DNA of 55,882 nucleotides from Burkholderiales bacterium (GTDB taxonomy: Bacteria; Pseudomonadota; Gammaproteobacteria; Burkholderiales; Burkholderiaceae_C): NCBI GenBank assembly GCA_003963005.1, contig RXJW01000125.1, positions 1 to 55,882 on the forward strand. The letters are read 5' to 3'. Every line of letters begins with the position of its first letter. Position 1 is the stretch's first letter. The position numbers and the translations under genes are program-made. Below the pieces are notes generated by a model that was not told the origin of the DNA, ran no database searches, and saw nothing but the letters and a program-made list of their open reading frames with translations. Positions 8,840-17,224 of this stretch are shown here, in pieces.

Positions 8840-9757
8840 TCAGTTCGCGGCGGCGACACCCTGCGATTGCGAGAGGCTCCAGACGTAGGCGGCCAGCACG
8901 CGGATCTGCTCCGGGGTCAGGCGCTCGCCGTGGGCGGGCATCACGTTGTGCTTGCCGTTGTTGACCATCGCCATCACGGCCTCCTCGCCCCAGCCGTGCA
9001 GCCAGATCTTGTCGGTCAGGTTGGGCGCGCCGATCGCCTGGTTGCCCTTGCCGGCCGGCCCGTGGCAGGCGGCGCAGACGACGAACTTCTCCTTGCCGAG
9101 CTGGGCGTACAGCGCGTTGTGGGGGCTGCCGGACAAGGACAGCACGTAGTGCGCCACGTTGCGGACGTCCTCGCTCGTGCCCACCGCCGGCGCCATGACG
9201 GGCATGTTGCCCTCACGACCCTTGGTGATGGTCTCGACGATGGTGTCGTAGCTGCCGCCCCAGAGCCAATCGTTGTCGGTCAGGTTGGGAAAGCCCTTGG
9301 AGCCCTTGGCGTCCGCACCATGGCACTGCGCGCAGTTGTTCGCGAACAGACGCTCGCCGATGGCGTGGGCCTTCGGGTCCTTGGCCAGTTGCTCAGGCGT
9401 CATGCCCTGGAACGCGGCATAGACCGGGGCCATGGCGGCGCGCGTGGCGGCCAACTCCTTGGCGTGCTCGCCTTCGCTCGTCCAACCCAGCTTGCCGGCC
9501 TGGCTGCCCAGACCCGGGTAGAGGGCCAAGTAAATGCCGGCGAACACGATGGTCAGCACGAACAGGCCCATCCACCACGCGGGCAGCGGGTTGTTGAGTT
9601 CGCGCAGGTCCTCGTCCCAGACGTGGCCGGTGGTGTTGTCGGCGGCCATGACCTGGCGGCGGCTCGCGATGATCAGCAGGATCACGCAGGCGATCAGTCC
9701 ACCGATGGTGACGGCGGCGATGAACAGGGACCAGCCGCTGCTGAAGAAGTCACTCAT
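8840..9757 (-). CDS. ccoP: cbb3-type cytochrome c oxidase subunit III (dihaem cytochrome c)
   Basis: A 305-residue subunit that passes electrons from soluble cytochrome c to the CcoO/CcoN core. It has two N-terminal membrane helices (about 10-31 and 62-80), the long CcoP form. Two c-haem sites follow: CAQCH (C142, C145, H146) with the axial methionine in NMPVMAP, and CAACH (C228, C231, H232) with the axial methionine in NVMPAHGE. The start codon overlaps the ccoQ stop (ATGA), and an AAGGAG ribosome site lies inside the ccoQ end. Confidence 0.97.
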   Translation of the reverse strand: MSDFFSSGWSLFIAAVTIGGLIACVILLIIASRRQVMAADNTTGHVWDEDLRELNNPLPAWWMGLFVLTIVFAGIYLALYPGLGSQAGKLGWTSEGEHAKELAATRAAMAPVYAAFQGMTPEQLAKDPKAHAIGERLFANNCAQCHGADAKGSKGFPNLTDNDWLWGGSYDTIVETITKGREGNMPVMAPAVGTSEDVRNVAHYVLSLSGSPHNALYAQLGKEKFVVCAACHGPAGKGNQAIGAPNLTDKIWLHGWGEEAVMAMVNNGKHNVMPAHGERLTPEQIRVLAAYVWSLSQSQGVAAAN

Positions 9758-9885
9758 TGCTCATCTCCTTCGAAAGGCAGGCGGGCGGCGTCGTCGAAGC
9801 GGCCACGCCAGGCCCACGCGACGATGCCGACGAAGACGGCCAGCGACACCAGGGTCACGGCCACACGGAGTTCGTTGATGCCCAT
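9754..9885 (-). CDS. ccoQ: cbb3-type cytochrome oxidase subunit CcoQ
   Basis: A 43-residue protein with one membrane helix (about residues 6-25, ending VAWAWRGRF) and an acidic tail. It is the small CcoQ subunit that stabilises the cbb3 complex and its CcoP association. The length and the position between ccoO and ccoP are as expected. The ATG at 9885 gives the MGINELR start. It overlaps ccoP by 4 bases and starts 13 bases after ccoO. Confidence 0.92.
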   Translation of the reverse strand: MGINELRVAVTLVSLAVFVGIVAWAWRGRFDDAARLPFEGDEQ

Positions 9886-9898
9886 GATGGCGGGCTCC

Positions 9899-10522
9899 TT
9901 ACTTGGTCGCGGTGCCGAGCACCTGCAGATAGGCCACGAGCGCATCGAGCTCGGTCTTGCCCTTCACGTCGTCGGCACCGGACTTCACCTCGGCCTCGGT
10001 GTAGGGCACGCCCAGCGTGCGCATCGCAGCGAGCTTGGCCGGCATGATGGCCGCGTCGACCGGCGCGCCGGCCAGCCACGAATAGGCCGGCATGTTCGAT
10101 TCCGGCACGAGGTCCCGCGGATTGTTCAGGTGGATGCGGTGCCAGTCGTCGCTGTACTTGCCACCGACGCGGGCCAGGTCCGGTCCGGTGCGCTTGCTGC
10201 CCCACTGGAACGGGTGGTCATACACGAACTCACCCGCGGTGGAGTACTTGCCATAACGCAGCGTCTCGGCGGCCAGTGGCCGGATCATCTGCGAGTGGCA
10301 GTTGTAGCAGCCCTCCCGCAGATAGATGTCACGGCCCGCCAGCTGCAGCGCCGTGTAGGGCTTGAGGCCCGGCGCAGCCTCGGTCGTGGAGCGCTGGAAG
10401 AACAGCGGCACGATCTCGACGATGCCGCCGACCAGCACCGTCAGCAGCACCAGCACGATCATCAGCAGGTTGCTGGTCTCGATCCGCTGGTGGCCGGAAA
10501 CAGAGGAAGTGGATGTACTCAT
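9899..10522 (-). CDS. ccoO: cbb3-type cytochrome c oxidase subunit II (mono-haem cytochrome c)
   Basis: A 207-residue subunit with one N-terminal membrane helix (about 19-41) and a periplasmic c-type domain. The haem site is [12 protein letters not shown] (C72, C75, H76); the axial methionine is probably in [10 protein letters not shown]. The segment [26 protein letters not shown] is a CcoO hallmark. ATG 10522 was chosen as the family start; the longer open frame upstream crosses the repeat element between ccoN and ccoO. That 165-base gap is unusual for an otherwise tightly packed operon. Confidence 0.96.
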   Translation of the reverse strand: MSTSTSSVSGHQRIETSNLLMIVLVLLTVLVGGIVEIVPLFFQRSTTEAAPGLKPYTALQLAGRDIYLREGCYNCHSQMIRPLAAETLRYGKYSTAGEFVYDHPFQWGSKRTGPDLARVGGKYSDDWHRIHLNNPRDLVPESNMPAYSWLAGAPVDAAIMPAKLAAMRTLGVPYTEAEVKSGADDVKGKTELDALVAYLQVLGTATK

Positions 10523-10559
10523 GTGGTTTGCTCCGCCGCGCGTAGCGGCGCTGAAAAGT

Positions 10560-10687
10560 TGCGGGCCGAGCGCCGGGCCGCTCCCAAGCCGGCCCGCGTG
10601 GGGCGATGGGCCGGCCGGTCGAACCGGCTGGCATCGCCGTCCCCGCGGGGGACCGGCCAACGTAGGCTTTGGACGAGGGGCTTCATG
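10560..10687 (-). repeat. Gene-end repeat element, copy A (between ccoN and ccoO)
   Basis: It begins directly after the ccoN stop codon and fills most of the 165-base gap to ccoO. It matches copy B after sodB (17225-17359) nearly base for base over CGCCGGGCCGC, CCCAAGCCGGCCCGCG, GGGGCGATG and GCATCGCCGTCCCC. The two copies differ in the arms of the central stem, but pairing is kept (here GGCCGG with CCGGCT-type arms around TCGAA). A second small hairpin, GTCCCC-GC-GGGGGAC, lies on the stop-codon side. It may act as an RNA hairpin that separates expression of ccoN from ccoOQP; that role is inferred. Confidence 0.85.
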
Positions 10688-12136
10688 TCAAGCGTGGGCC
10701 AGTGCGGGGGCCGGGATGCGCACAGCCTGCGCACGACCCGCCTGCACGGTCTTGATCACGTTCCAGCTCATCACCAGCATGCCGCCGAGGTACAGCAGGC
10801 CGCCGGCCAGGCGGATCACGTAGAACGGCCAGGTGGCCTTCACGCTCTCGACGAAGGTGTAGACCAGGGTGCCGTCCGGGTTGACCGCACGCCACATCAG
10901 CCCCTGCATCACACCGGCAATCCACATCGCGGCGATGTAGAGCACGATGCCGAGCGTCGCGATCCAGAAGTGCAGCTCAATGGCGCGCTTGGAGTACATC
11001 TCGGTGCGGCCGAACATGCGCGGGATCAGGTGGTAGAGCGAGCCCATCGAGATGAGACCCACCCAGCCCAGGGCGCCGCTGTGCACGTGGCCCACCGTCC
11101 AGTCGGTGTAGTGCGACAGCGAGTTGACCGTCTTGATCGACATCATCGGGCCCTCGAAGGTGGACATGCCGTAGAACGACAGGGCCACGATCAGGAACTT
11201 CAGGATCGGGTCGTCACGCAGCTTGTGCCAGGCGCCCGACAGCGTCATCACGCCGTTGATCATGCCGCCCCAGCTCGGCGCCAGCAGCACGAGGCTGAAG
11301 ATCATGCCGATGCTCTGCGCCCAGTCCGGCAGGGCCGTGTAGTGCAGGTGGTGCGGGCCCGCCCACATGTAGGTGAAGATCAGCGCCCAGAAGTGGACGA
11401 TGGACAGGCGGTAGCTGTAGACGGGGCGCTCGGCCTGCTTGGGGATGTAGTAGTACATCATCCCCAGGAAGCCCGCGGTCAGGAAGAAGCCGACCGCGTT
11501 ATGGCCGTACCACCACTGCACCATGGCGTCCTGCACGCCCGCATAGGCGGAGTAGCTCTTGGTGAGGCTGACCGGGATCTCGGCGCTGTTGACGATGTGC
11601 AGCAGCGCCACGGCGATGATGAAGGCGCCGAAGAACCAGTTGGCCACGTAGATGTGGCGGATCTTGCGGGTGCCGACCGTGCCGAAGAACACGACGGCAT
11701 AGGCGACCCACACGACGGCGATCAGGATGTCGATCGGCCATTCGAGCTCGGCGTATTCCTTGCCGGTCGTGAAGCCCATCGGCAGCGAGATCGCAGCCAG
11801 CAGGATGACGAGTTGCCAGCCCCAGAACACGAACCACGCCAGATTGGGCAGGAAGAGCCGGGTCTGGCCGGTCCGCTGCACGACGTGGAACGACGTGGCG
11901 AACAGCGTGCAGCCGCCGAACGCGAAGATCACCGCGTTGGTATGCAGCGGCCGCAGGCGGCCGTAGCTGAGCCACGGAATGCCGAGGTTGAGTTCCGGCC
12001 AGGCCAGTTGGGCGGCAATGATGACGCCCACCAGCATGCCCACCACGCCCCACAGCACTGCGGCCAGCGCGAATGCGCGGACCGGTCCGTCTTCGTATGT
12101 TGCCCCGGTGGTGGCCAGGGCCTTGTCGTTCGCCAT
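10688..12136 (-). CDS. ccoN: cbb3-type cytochrome c oxidase subunit I
   Basis: The 482-residue catalytic subunit of the high-affinity terminal oxidase, with about 12 membrane helices. It carries the haem b, haem b3 and CuB site. Visible ligand regions are [15 protein letters not shown] (low-spin haem), [17 protein letters not shown] (CuB and cross-linked tyrosine region), [12 protein letters not shown], and [14 protein letters not shown] near the C-terminus with the b3 and b ligands. ATG 12136 has a GAAGGAG ribosome site. An FNR box at 12192-12205 and a -10-like AAGAAT lie upstream at class II spacing. It is the first gene of the ccoNOQPG run and is followed by repeat copy A. Confidence 0.97.
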   Translation of the reverse strand: MANDKALATTGATYEDGPVRAFALAAVLWGVVGMLVGVIIAAQLAWPELNLGIPWLSYGRLRPLHTNAVIFAFGGCTLFATSFHVVQRTGQTRLFLPNLAWFVFWGWQLVILLAAISLPMGFTTGKEYAELEWPIDILIAVVWVAYAVVFFGTVGTRKIRHIYVANWFFGAFIIAVALLHIVNSAEIPVSLTKSYSAYAGVQDAMVQWWYGHNAVGFFLTAGFLGMMYYYIPKQAERPVYSYRLSIVHFWALIFTYMWAGPHHLHYTALPDWAQSIGMIFSLVLLAPSWGGMINGVMTLSGAWHKLRDDPILKFLIVALSFYGMSTFEGPMMSIKTVNSLSHYTDWTVGHVHSGALGWVGLISMGSLYHLIPRMFGRTEMYSKRAIELHFWIATLGIVLYIAAMWIAGVMQGLMWRAVNPDGTLVYTFVESVKATWPFYVIRLAGGLLYLGGMLVMSWNVIKTVQAGRAQAVRIPAPALAHA

Positions 12137-12156
12137 CGCGACTCCTTCAGTCTGAT

Positions 12157-12205
12157 GCGAACCATTCTTCGCGCGATGGGCGCTAGGGGCCTTGATCCTC
12201 GTCAA
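12157..12205 (-). promoter_or_regulatory. FNR-dependent promoter of ccoN
   Basis: The FNR box TTGATCCTCGTCAA lies at 12192-12205, with a -10-like AAGAAT at 12169-12164 and a predicted start near 12157, 41.5 bases from the box centre. The resulting leader of about 21 bases carries the GAAGGAG ribosome site. The box overlaps the last codons and stop region of ccoS. Confidence 0.85.
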
Positions 12206-12332
12206 GCAGGATACGTTCACCCTCGTGGGAGAGGTCTTCCAGTTGGCCCGAGTTCACAGCCCAGCCGAACACGGCCAGGATCAGCAGCACCAGCACGACC
12301 GAAAAGGGGATGAGGAGGTACAGGATGTCCAT
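12183..12332 (-). CDS. ccoS: cbb3-type cytochrome oxidase assembly protein CcoS
   Basis: A 49-residue protein with one membrane helix ([11 protein letters not shown] onward to about residue 24) and the typical continuation [12 protein letters not shown] followed by an acidic tail. CcoS is needed for cofactor insertion into cbb3 oxidase. It starts 5 bases after the ccoI stop codon, so ccoI and ccoS form one unit. Its 3' end contains the FNR box of the next operon, ccoNOQP. Confidence 0.93.
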   Translation of the reverse strand: MDILYLLIPFSVVLVLLILAVFGWAVNSGQLEDLSHEGERILLDEDQGP

Positions 12333-12337
12333 GAGGT

Positions 12338-14542
12338 TCAGCCGCGCTGCAGGCGCTGGGCGTTGAGCACGACGAAGAGCGAGCTGCAGGCCATGCCGAT
12401 GCCCGCGGCCAGCGGCGGCAGCCAGCCGGCCAACGCGAGCGGCACGCAGGCGAGGTTGTAGAGCGCGGCCCAGGCGAGGTTCTGGCGCAGCACGCGGCGC
12501 GTGCGGCGGGCGAGGTCGAGGGCCTGGGGCACGGCCATGAGACGGTTGGACACCAGCAGTGCATCGGCGGCGCTGCGCGCGAGCATCGCGCCCTGCCCCA
12601 TCGCGATGCGCACATCCGCCGCTGCCAGCACAGGCGCATCGTTGATGCCGTCGCCCACCATCAACACGCGCTCGCCGCGGGCCTGCCACTCGCGCAGCGC
12701 GGCGAGCTTGGTGTCAGGGCTTGCCCCGGCGCGCCACTCGTCGATCCCGATGGCTTCGGCCATGCGGGCCACGGCGATCGGTTGGTCGCCGGACAGCAGC
12801 CGGACCGCTCGGCCCCCTGCGCGCAGGCGGCGCACGGCCTCGGCGGCGTCGGCGCGGGGTGCTTCCGACAGGTCGAGCCAGAGCACGGCGGCATCGCTGG
12901 CAAAGGCCAGTCGCGCCGACGGGTCCGGGCGCTCACGCACCCAGCCGGGCGCACCCAGGCGCCAGCGCCGCCCGTCCGCATCGCAGGCTTCGACACCGCG
13001 ACCGGCCACTTCGTGCACGTCCGTCCACCCACCGGTGTCCTGGCCATCTGCCAGGGCCTGGGCGTGGGGGTGGCGCGACAGGTTCGCCAGGCTGCGCGCA
13101 CGCTTGAGCAGGGCGTCGGCATCCCCGCCTTCACTCCAGCAGCGGCTCAGCTGCAGGCGGTCCTCGCTCACGGTACCCGTCTTGTCGAAAACGACGGTGT
13201 CGATCGCGCACAGGCGCTCCAGCGCCGACAGGTCGGCCAGCAACAGCCCCCGGCGAGCGAGCGCGCCGCTGGCGGTCAGCCAGGCGGCCGGAGCGGCCAA
13301 GGTCAGCGCACAGGGGCAGGTAACGATCAACACCGCCACGGCCACGGCGACCGCCCGCGCCGGCTCGATCCACCACCATGCCAGGCCCGCACCCCAGGCC
13401 AGCAGCAGGACCGTGGCCGTGAACCCGGCCGCCACCCGGTCGAGCACCGCCTGAGACATCGGGCGCTGGCTCTGGGCCTGCTGCATCAGCCGCACGATGC
13501 CCTGCGCCGTGGTGTCGGCACCCACGCGCTCCACCGTGACGACGAACGCCCCGTCCAGGCTGACACTGCCTGCGACGACCCGGTCACCCACGGCCTTGGC
13601 CACGGGCGCGGATTCACCTGTCAGCAGGGCCTCATTCACCCAGCCCTGGCCGGCCCGCACGACACCATCCGCGGCAAAGGCCTCGCCTGCCGCCACGCGG
13701 ATGCGCTCGCCCAGGCGCAGCGCCTGCGCCGGCACCCGCTCGCTGCGGCCATCCGCCAGCAAACGCTCGGCGGCCGCGGGCAAGGCGCCCGCCACGGCTT
13801 CCAGTGCCTCGGCGGCGCGGTGGCGTGCGCCAAGCTCGAACCAGCGCGCCGTCAGCAACAAGGCGACGAACATCGTCAAGGAATCGAAGTACACCTCGTG
13901 GCCGAACAGGCCGCCCGGATCGAACAAGGCGCCGGAGCTGGCCACGAAAGTGACCGCGATGCCCAAGGCCACGGGCACGTCCATGCCGAGTCGCCGGGCC
14001 CGCAGCTGCTGCCACGCGCCGCGAAAGAACGGGCCGGCGGAGAACACCATCACGGGGAGTGTCAGCACCCAGCAGCCCCAGCGCAGCAGCTGGTCGAGAT
14101 CGGGCGACAGCTCGCCGGGCGCGGCCACATAGGCCGGCGTGGCGAGCATCATCACCTGCATCATGAGAAAGCCGGCGACGAAGACCCGCCACAGCGCCTG
14201 GCGCCGCTCCTGGCGGCGCAGCTCGCGCGCGGGCGCAGCGACATCGGGCATCGCGGCGTAGCCGAGGGTCTGCAAGGCGGCAAGCACGTCGGCCAGGGGC
14301 AGCCGCGAGGGTCGCCAGCGAAGCGCCAACCTCGCCGACGCCGCATTCACCGAGGCCTGCTCCACGCCGGGCAACTGACGCAGCCGGTCCTCGATGATCC
14401 CGGAGCAGGCCGCACAGTGCATGCCCGACACCTGGAACTGCGACAGCGCCGCACCGGCCGGGCCGTCGGGCCAGGCGGTGAAGGGGGCGAGGAGGTGCGC
14501 GTCGGCATCGGCCGCGTGCAACCCGAGGGGGGGAGCGCTCAC
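12338..14542 (-). CDS. ccoI: Copper-exporting P1B-type ATPase of cbb3 oxidase assembly
   Basis: A 734-residue P-type ATPase that moves copper across the inner membrane for the CuB site of cbb3 oxidase. Domains in order: an N-terminal metal-binding domain with MHCAACSG (C43, C46), membrane helices, the actuator loop with TGES (308-311), the metal path CPC (C409, C411), the phosphorylated aspartate in DKTGT (D453), the nucleotide-site SRHPHAQAL and the hinge GDGINDAP. The GTG at 14542 has no Shine-Dalgarno sequence. An FNR box lies exactly 41.5 bases upstream and TAGATT at -12 to -7, so the mRNA is predicted to begin at the start codon. It is followed closely by ccoS. Confidence 0.95.
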   Translation of the reverse strand: MSAPPLGLHAADADAHLLAPFTAWPDGPAGAALSQFQVSGMHCAACSGIIEDRLRQLPGVEQASVNAASARLALRWRPSRLPLADVLAALQTLGYAAMPDVAAPARELRRQERRQALWRVFVAGFLMMQVMMLATPAYVAAPGELSPDLDQLLRWGCWVLTLPVMVFSAGPFFRGAWQQLRARRLGMDVPVALGIAVTFVASSGALFDPGGLFGHEVYFDSLTMFVALLLTARWFELGARHRAAEALEAVAGALPAAAERLLADGRSERVPAQALRLGERIRVAAGEAFAADGVVRAGQGWVNEALLTGESAPVAKAVGDRVVAGSVSLDGAFVVTVERVGADTTAQGIVRLMQQAQSQRPMSQAVLDRVAAGFTATVLLLAWGAGLAWWWIEPARAVAVAVAVLIVTCPCALTLAAPAAWLTASGALARRGLLLADLSALERLCAIDTVVFDKTGTVSEDRLQLSRCWSEGGDADALLKRARSLANLSRHPHAQALADGQDTGGWTDVHEVAGRGVEACDADGRRWRLGAPGWVRERPDPSARLAFASDAAVLWLDLSEAPRADAAEAVRRLRAGGRAVRLLSGDQPIAVARMAEAIGIDEWRAGASPDTKLAALREWQARGERVLMVGDGINDAPVLAAADVRIAMGQGAMLARSAADALLVSNRLMAVPQALDLARRTRRVLRQNLAWAALYNLACVPLALAGWLPPLAAGIGMACSSLFVVLNAQRLQRG

Positions 14543-14590
14543 GCCGGCAATCTAGCGCCGCCCCTCGCGGGCTCCCATGACCTGAATCAA
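14542..14590 (-). promoter_or_regulatory. Predicted FNR-dependent leaderless promoter of ccoI
   Basis: On the minus strand TTGATTCAGGTCAT (14590-14577) matches the FNR consensus with two mismatches, one of them the last base. Its centre is 41.5 bases from the first base of the ccoI GTG. TAGATT at 14554-14549 occupies -12 to -7. No ribosome-binding sequence separates it from the start codon. Confidence 0.7.
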
Positions 14591-14665
14591 GGCGTTTGCA
14601 ACGGGCCGGGCCGGGAACGCATATTGCGTGCGTGCCGGGCGGCTGCAGCTTTCGAGGAGCCTGGC

Positions 14666-15118
14666 ATGTCGGATCTGTCGATTCCCGTGGACGCCGCCCC
14701 TGGCGCGTCCTCCACCCAGTTCTCTCACGTCAAGCCTGGGGACACGCCCTGGCGAAGCGACGGCCTGAGAGATTTCTTCCTCTACCGCGACCTGGGCGTC
14801 GCCGCCGCGACCCACGGTCGTGTCATCGCGCACCTTGTGAAGGCGAACATGGCCCCGGAAAAGGGCACAGGCTGGCACCGACATGAGGCGGACTTCCAGA
14901 TCGTCATCATGACCAAGGGCTGGGCCAAGTTCATGTACGGCGACCAGGTCACGCTCGTGGAGGCCGGCGACTGCGTGCACCAGCGCCCGGGCATCGTCCA
15001 CTACCTGTTCGACTACTCGCCGGACATGGAGTACCTGGAGATCGTGTCGCCGGCCGACTTCAAGACCGTGGAGATGCCCGCGCCGTGCGAGGTGCCGGCG
15101 CCCTCCTCCTGGACGTGA
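14666..15118 (+). CDS. Cupin-domain protein
   Basis: A 150-residue single-cupin protein. The conserved barrel motif is GTGWHRHEADFQIVIMTKGWAKFMYGD (cupin motif 1, two histidines and a glutamate as likely metal ligands), followed by the second motif VEAGDCVHQRPGIVHYLFDYSPDMEYLEI. No enzymatic activity can be assigned. An ATG at 14666 with GAGGAG 8 bases upstream fixes the start. A candidate sigma-70 promoter lies upstream (TTGCAA near 14596 and CATATT near 14620). The FNR box of ccoI lies in the same divergent region but is not at an activating distance for this gene. It converges with the GST gene, with only one base between stop codons. Confidence 0.82.
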   Translation: MSDLSIPVDAAPGASSTQFSHVKPGDTPWRSDGLRDFFLYRDLGVAAATHGRVIAHLVKANMAPEKGTGWHRHEADFQIVIMTKGWAKFMYGDQVTLVEAGDCVHQRPGIVHYLFDYSPDMEYLEIVSPADFKTVEMPAPCEVPAPSSWT

Positions 15119-15119
15119 C

Positions 15120-15866
15120 TCAGAAGTCCATGTCCAGCTGCTCGATCTCGTCCGGCTCCAGGCGGGCTGCGGCGATCCATTCCTGCAGTTCGGGCATGGC
15201 GCTGATCGTGTCGCAATAGCCGAGGCAGGCCGCGTTGACCGGCACGTCGTAGGTCAGGAAGCGCGTGACGACCGGCGCGAACATCGCGTCGGCCGCGCAG
15301 CGCTTGGCGCCGAACAGGTAGGGGCCGCCGTAGCGTGCCAGGCATTCGCTCCAGATCTCGCTGATGCGTTCGATGTCCGGCTTGGCGCCGGCCCAGATCT
15401 TGTGCCGCGGGAAGTGGCCCTTGAGGTTCATCGGCAGCGACGCGCGCAGGTTGGCAAAGCCCGACACCATCTCGCCGCAGATCGCCCGCGCGTGGGCCCG
15501 CGCGACGCGGTCGGTCGGCCACAGGCCCGCCTTGGGGAAGGCTTCAGCGAGGTACTCGGCAATCGCCATCGTGTTCCAGACCGTCGCGCCCTCGTGGCGC
15601 AGGCAGGGCACAAGAATGGAAGGCGCCAGCAGCAGCAGTTCCTTGCGGGCGCTCTCGTCGTCGGTGGGCAGCATGACCTCTTCGAAGGGCAGGCCGGCGA
15701 AGCGGGCCAGCAGCCAGCCTCGCAGGGACCACGACGAGTAGTTCTTGCTGCTCAACGTGAGACTGGCCGACGGCTTGGCTGCGGGCTTCGACTTGCGGGC
15801 CGGCGCGGGCGGCGTGGCCTTGGCGCTCTTGCGGGCAGTGGGCTTGGCGCGACTGGCAACGGTCAT
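15120..15866 (-). CDS. Glutathione S-transferase family protein with Lys/Ala/Pro-rich N-terminal tail
   Basis: A 248-residue protein. After a basic, low-complexity tail of about 34 residues (repeats of the KPAAKP and ARKSKP kind), a GST fold begins with SLTLSSKNYSSWSLRGWLL. The thioredoxin-like domain follows with FEEVMLP and the cis-proline segment SILVPCLRHEGATVWNTMAIAEYL. The all-helical C-terminal domain contains FGAKRCAADAMFAPVVTRFLTY. The substrate is unknown. The tail resembles those of nucleic-acid-binding histone-like proteins and is unusual for a GST. The start at 15866 includes the tail; no internal ATG precedes the GST fold. Confidence 0.85.
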   Translation of the reverse strand: MTVASRAKPTARKSAKATPPAPARKSKPAAKPSASLTLSSKNYSSWSLRGWLLARFAGLPFEEVMLPTDDESARKELLLLAPSILVPCLRHEGATVWNTMAIAEYLAEAFPKAGLWPTDRVARAHARAICGEMVSGFANLRASLPMNLKGHFPRHKIWAGAKPDIERISEIWSECLARYGGPYLFGAKRCAADAMFAPVVTRFLTYDVPVNAACLGYCDTISAMPELQEWIAAARLEPDEIEQLDMDF

Positions 15867-15973
15867 CGACGTCTCCTCGGCGGTCTGGGCACCCGGTGCG
15901 TCGCAAGGCCCATGCCATGCCCCTGGCGCGCTCCTTGCGTTCAGCGGGGTGTGTCCGCGCTCCAGGAGCTGCC

Positions 15974-17188
15974 ATGTACCCCGCCTACCAGGCGCACGCC
16001 GATCTGATGTGGCCCCTGCGTGCTGCCACGCGACTGGCGATGCCCTTGCTGGATGAACCCGCCCTGGCCGACCTGCCCTGGCTGCCGACGCGCCCCTGGC
16101 GTGCGGCGGGCAAGGTGTTCGAACTGGCCCAGGTGACCCACACCCGCCCGCCCTGGCGCATCGGAGAGGTCGTCAGCGGGGAGGACCGCTGGCCGGTCAC
16201 CGAGGAAGCTGCCCTCACCACGCCCTTCGCCACGCTGCTGCGGTTTCGCAAGGACGGCGCACCCGCCCAGCCCAAGGTGCTGGTGGTGGCGCCGATGTCG
16301 GGCCACTTCGCCACGCTGCTGCGCGACACGGTGCGCACGCTGCTGCAGGACCATGATGTCTACGTGACCGACTGGCACAACGTGCGCGACGTGCCGCTGT
16401 CCGCCGGCCGCTTCGGGCTGGACGAGTACACCGCGCACCTGATCGACTTCCTGGCGGCCATGGGCCCGCAGTCCCATGTGGTGGCGGTGTGCCAGCCCTG
16501 CGTGAGCGCGCTGGTGGCCGTGTCGCTCATGGCGGAGGACGACCACCCGGCCACACCCGCCAGCCTCACGCTGATGGCCGGCCCGATCGACTGCCGCGTC
16601 AGCCCCACGGCCGTGAACCAGCTCGCCACGAGCAAGCCGATCGAGTGGTTCCGCAAGAACCTCATCAGCCATGTGCCCTGGCAGCACGCCGGTGCCGGCC
16701 GGCGCGTGTACCCGGGCTTCGTGCAGCTGTCGGCCTTCATGAGCATGAACAAGGACCGGCACGCCAACGCCTTCAAGGACTACTACAAGCACCTGCTGGC
16801 CGACGAGTTCGACAAGGCCGAGGTCACGCGCATGTTCTACGAGGAATACCTCGCCGTGGCCGACCTCGCCGCGGACTTCTACCTGGAGACGGTGGAGCGC
16901 GTCTTCCAGACCTACGACCTGCCGCGCGGCGTCATGATGTTCAAGGGCCGCCGCGTGAACCCGGCCGCCATCCGCCGCACGGCGCTGCTGACGGTCGAGG
17001 GCGAGCGGGACGACATCTGCTCGGTGGGCCAGACGCTCGCGGCGCAGGACCTGGCGAGCAGCCTGAAGCTCTTCATGCGCACGCACTACATCCAGCCGAA
17101 CGTGGGCCATTACGGCGTGTTCAGCGGGCGGCGGTGGCAGCATCAGGTCTACCCGCTGGTGCGACATGTGATCCAGGTGTCCCAATGA
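15974..17188 (+). CDS. phaZ: Intracellular polyhydroxyalkanoate (PHB) depolymerase
   Basis: A 404-residue alpha/beta-hydrolase that degrades intracellular PHB granules to release 3-hydroxybutyrate units. The N-terminus MYPAYQAHADLMWPLR is the family start. The nucleophile is the cysteine in AVCQPCV (C173), as in the Ralstonia PhaZ type that uses Cys in place of Ser. The aspartate in VEGERDDIC and the histidine in PNVGHYGVFSGRRW complete the triad. A second cysteine (C176) follows in place of the usual serine. An AGGAG ribosome site supports the ATG at 15974. Divergent from the GST gene. With phaR at 52691-53218 it shows that this organism stores PHA. Confidence 0.93.
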   Translation: MYPAYQAHADLMWPLRAATRLAMPLLDEPALADLPWLPTRPWRAAGKVFELAQVTHTRPPWRIGEVVSGEDRWPVTEEAALTTPFATLLRFRKDGAPAQPKVLVVAPMSGHFATLLRDTVRTLLQDHDVYVTDWHNVRDVPLSAGRFGLDEYTAHLIDFLAAMGPQSHVVAVCQPCVSALVAVSLMAEDDHPATPASLTLMAGPIDCRVSPTAVNQLATSKPIEWFRKNLISHVPWQHAGAGRRVYPGFVQLSAFMSMNKDRHANAFKDYYKHLLADEFDKAEVTRMFYEEYLAVADLAADFYLETVERVFQTYDLPRGVMMFKGRRVNPAAIRRTALLTVEGERDDICSVGQTLAAQDLASSLKLFMRTHYIQPNVGHYGVFSGRRWQHQVYPLVRHVIQVSQ

Positions 17189-17210
17189 AAAGGGCCGGCA
17201 TCGCCGGCCC
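17187..17210. terminator. Terminator between phaZ and sodB
   Basis: The perfect 8-bp stem GGGCCGGC-ATC-GCCGGCCC lies at 17192-17210. On the minus strand it is followed by TTTTC, so it is best as the sodB terminator, about 150 bases after the sodB stop codon. It also follows the phaZ stop codon by only 3 bases, and may act in both directions. Confidence 0.75.
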
Positions 17211-17224
17211 TGAATTCAAGGCTG

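Noticed and set aside
7484..12313. A plus-strand open frame of about 1600 codons opposite the cco genes
   Set aside because: It is antisense to well-supported ccoG, ccoP, ccoO and ccoN genes. Its translation is Ala/Arg/His/Gln-rich low-complexity with no domain, the usual result of strong third-position G+C in the real genes.
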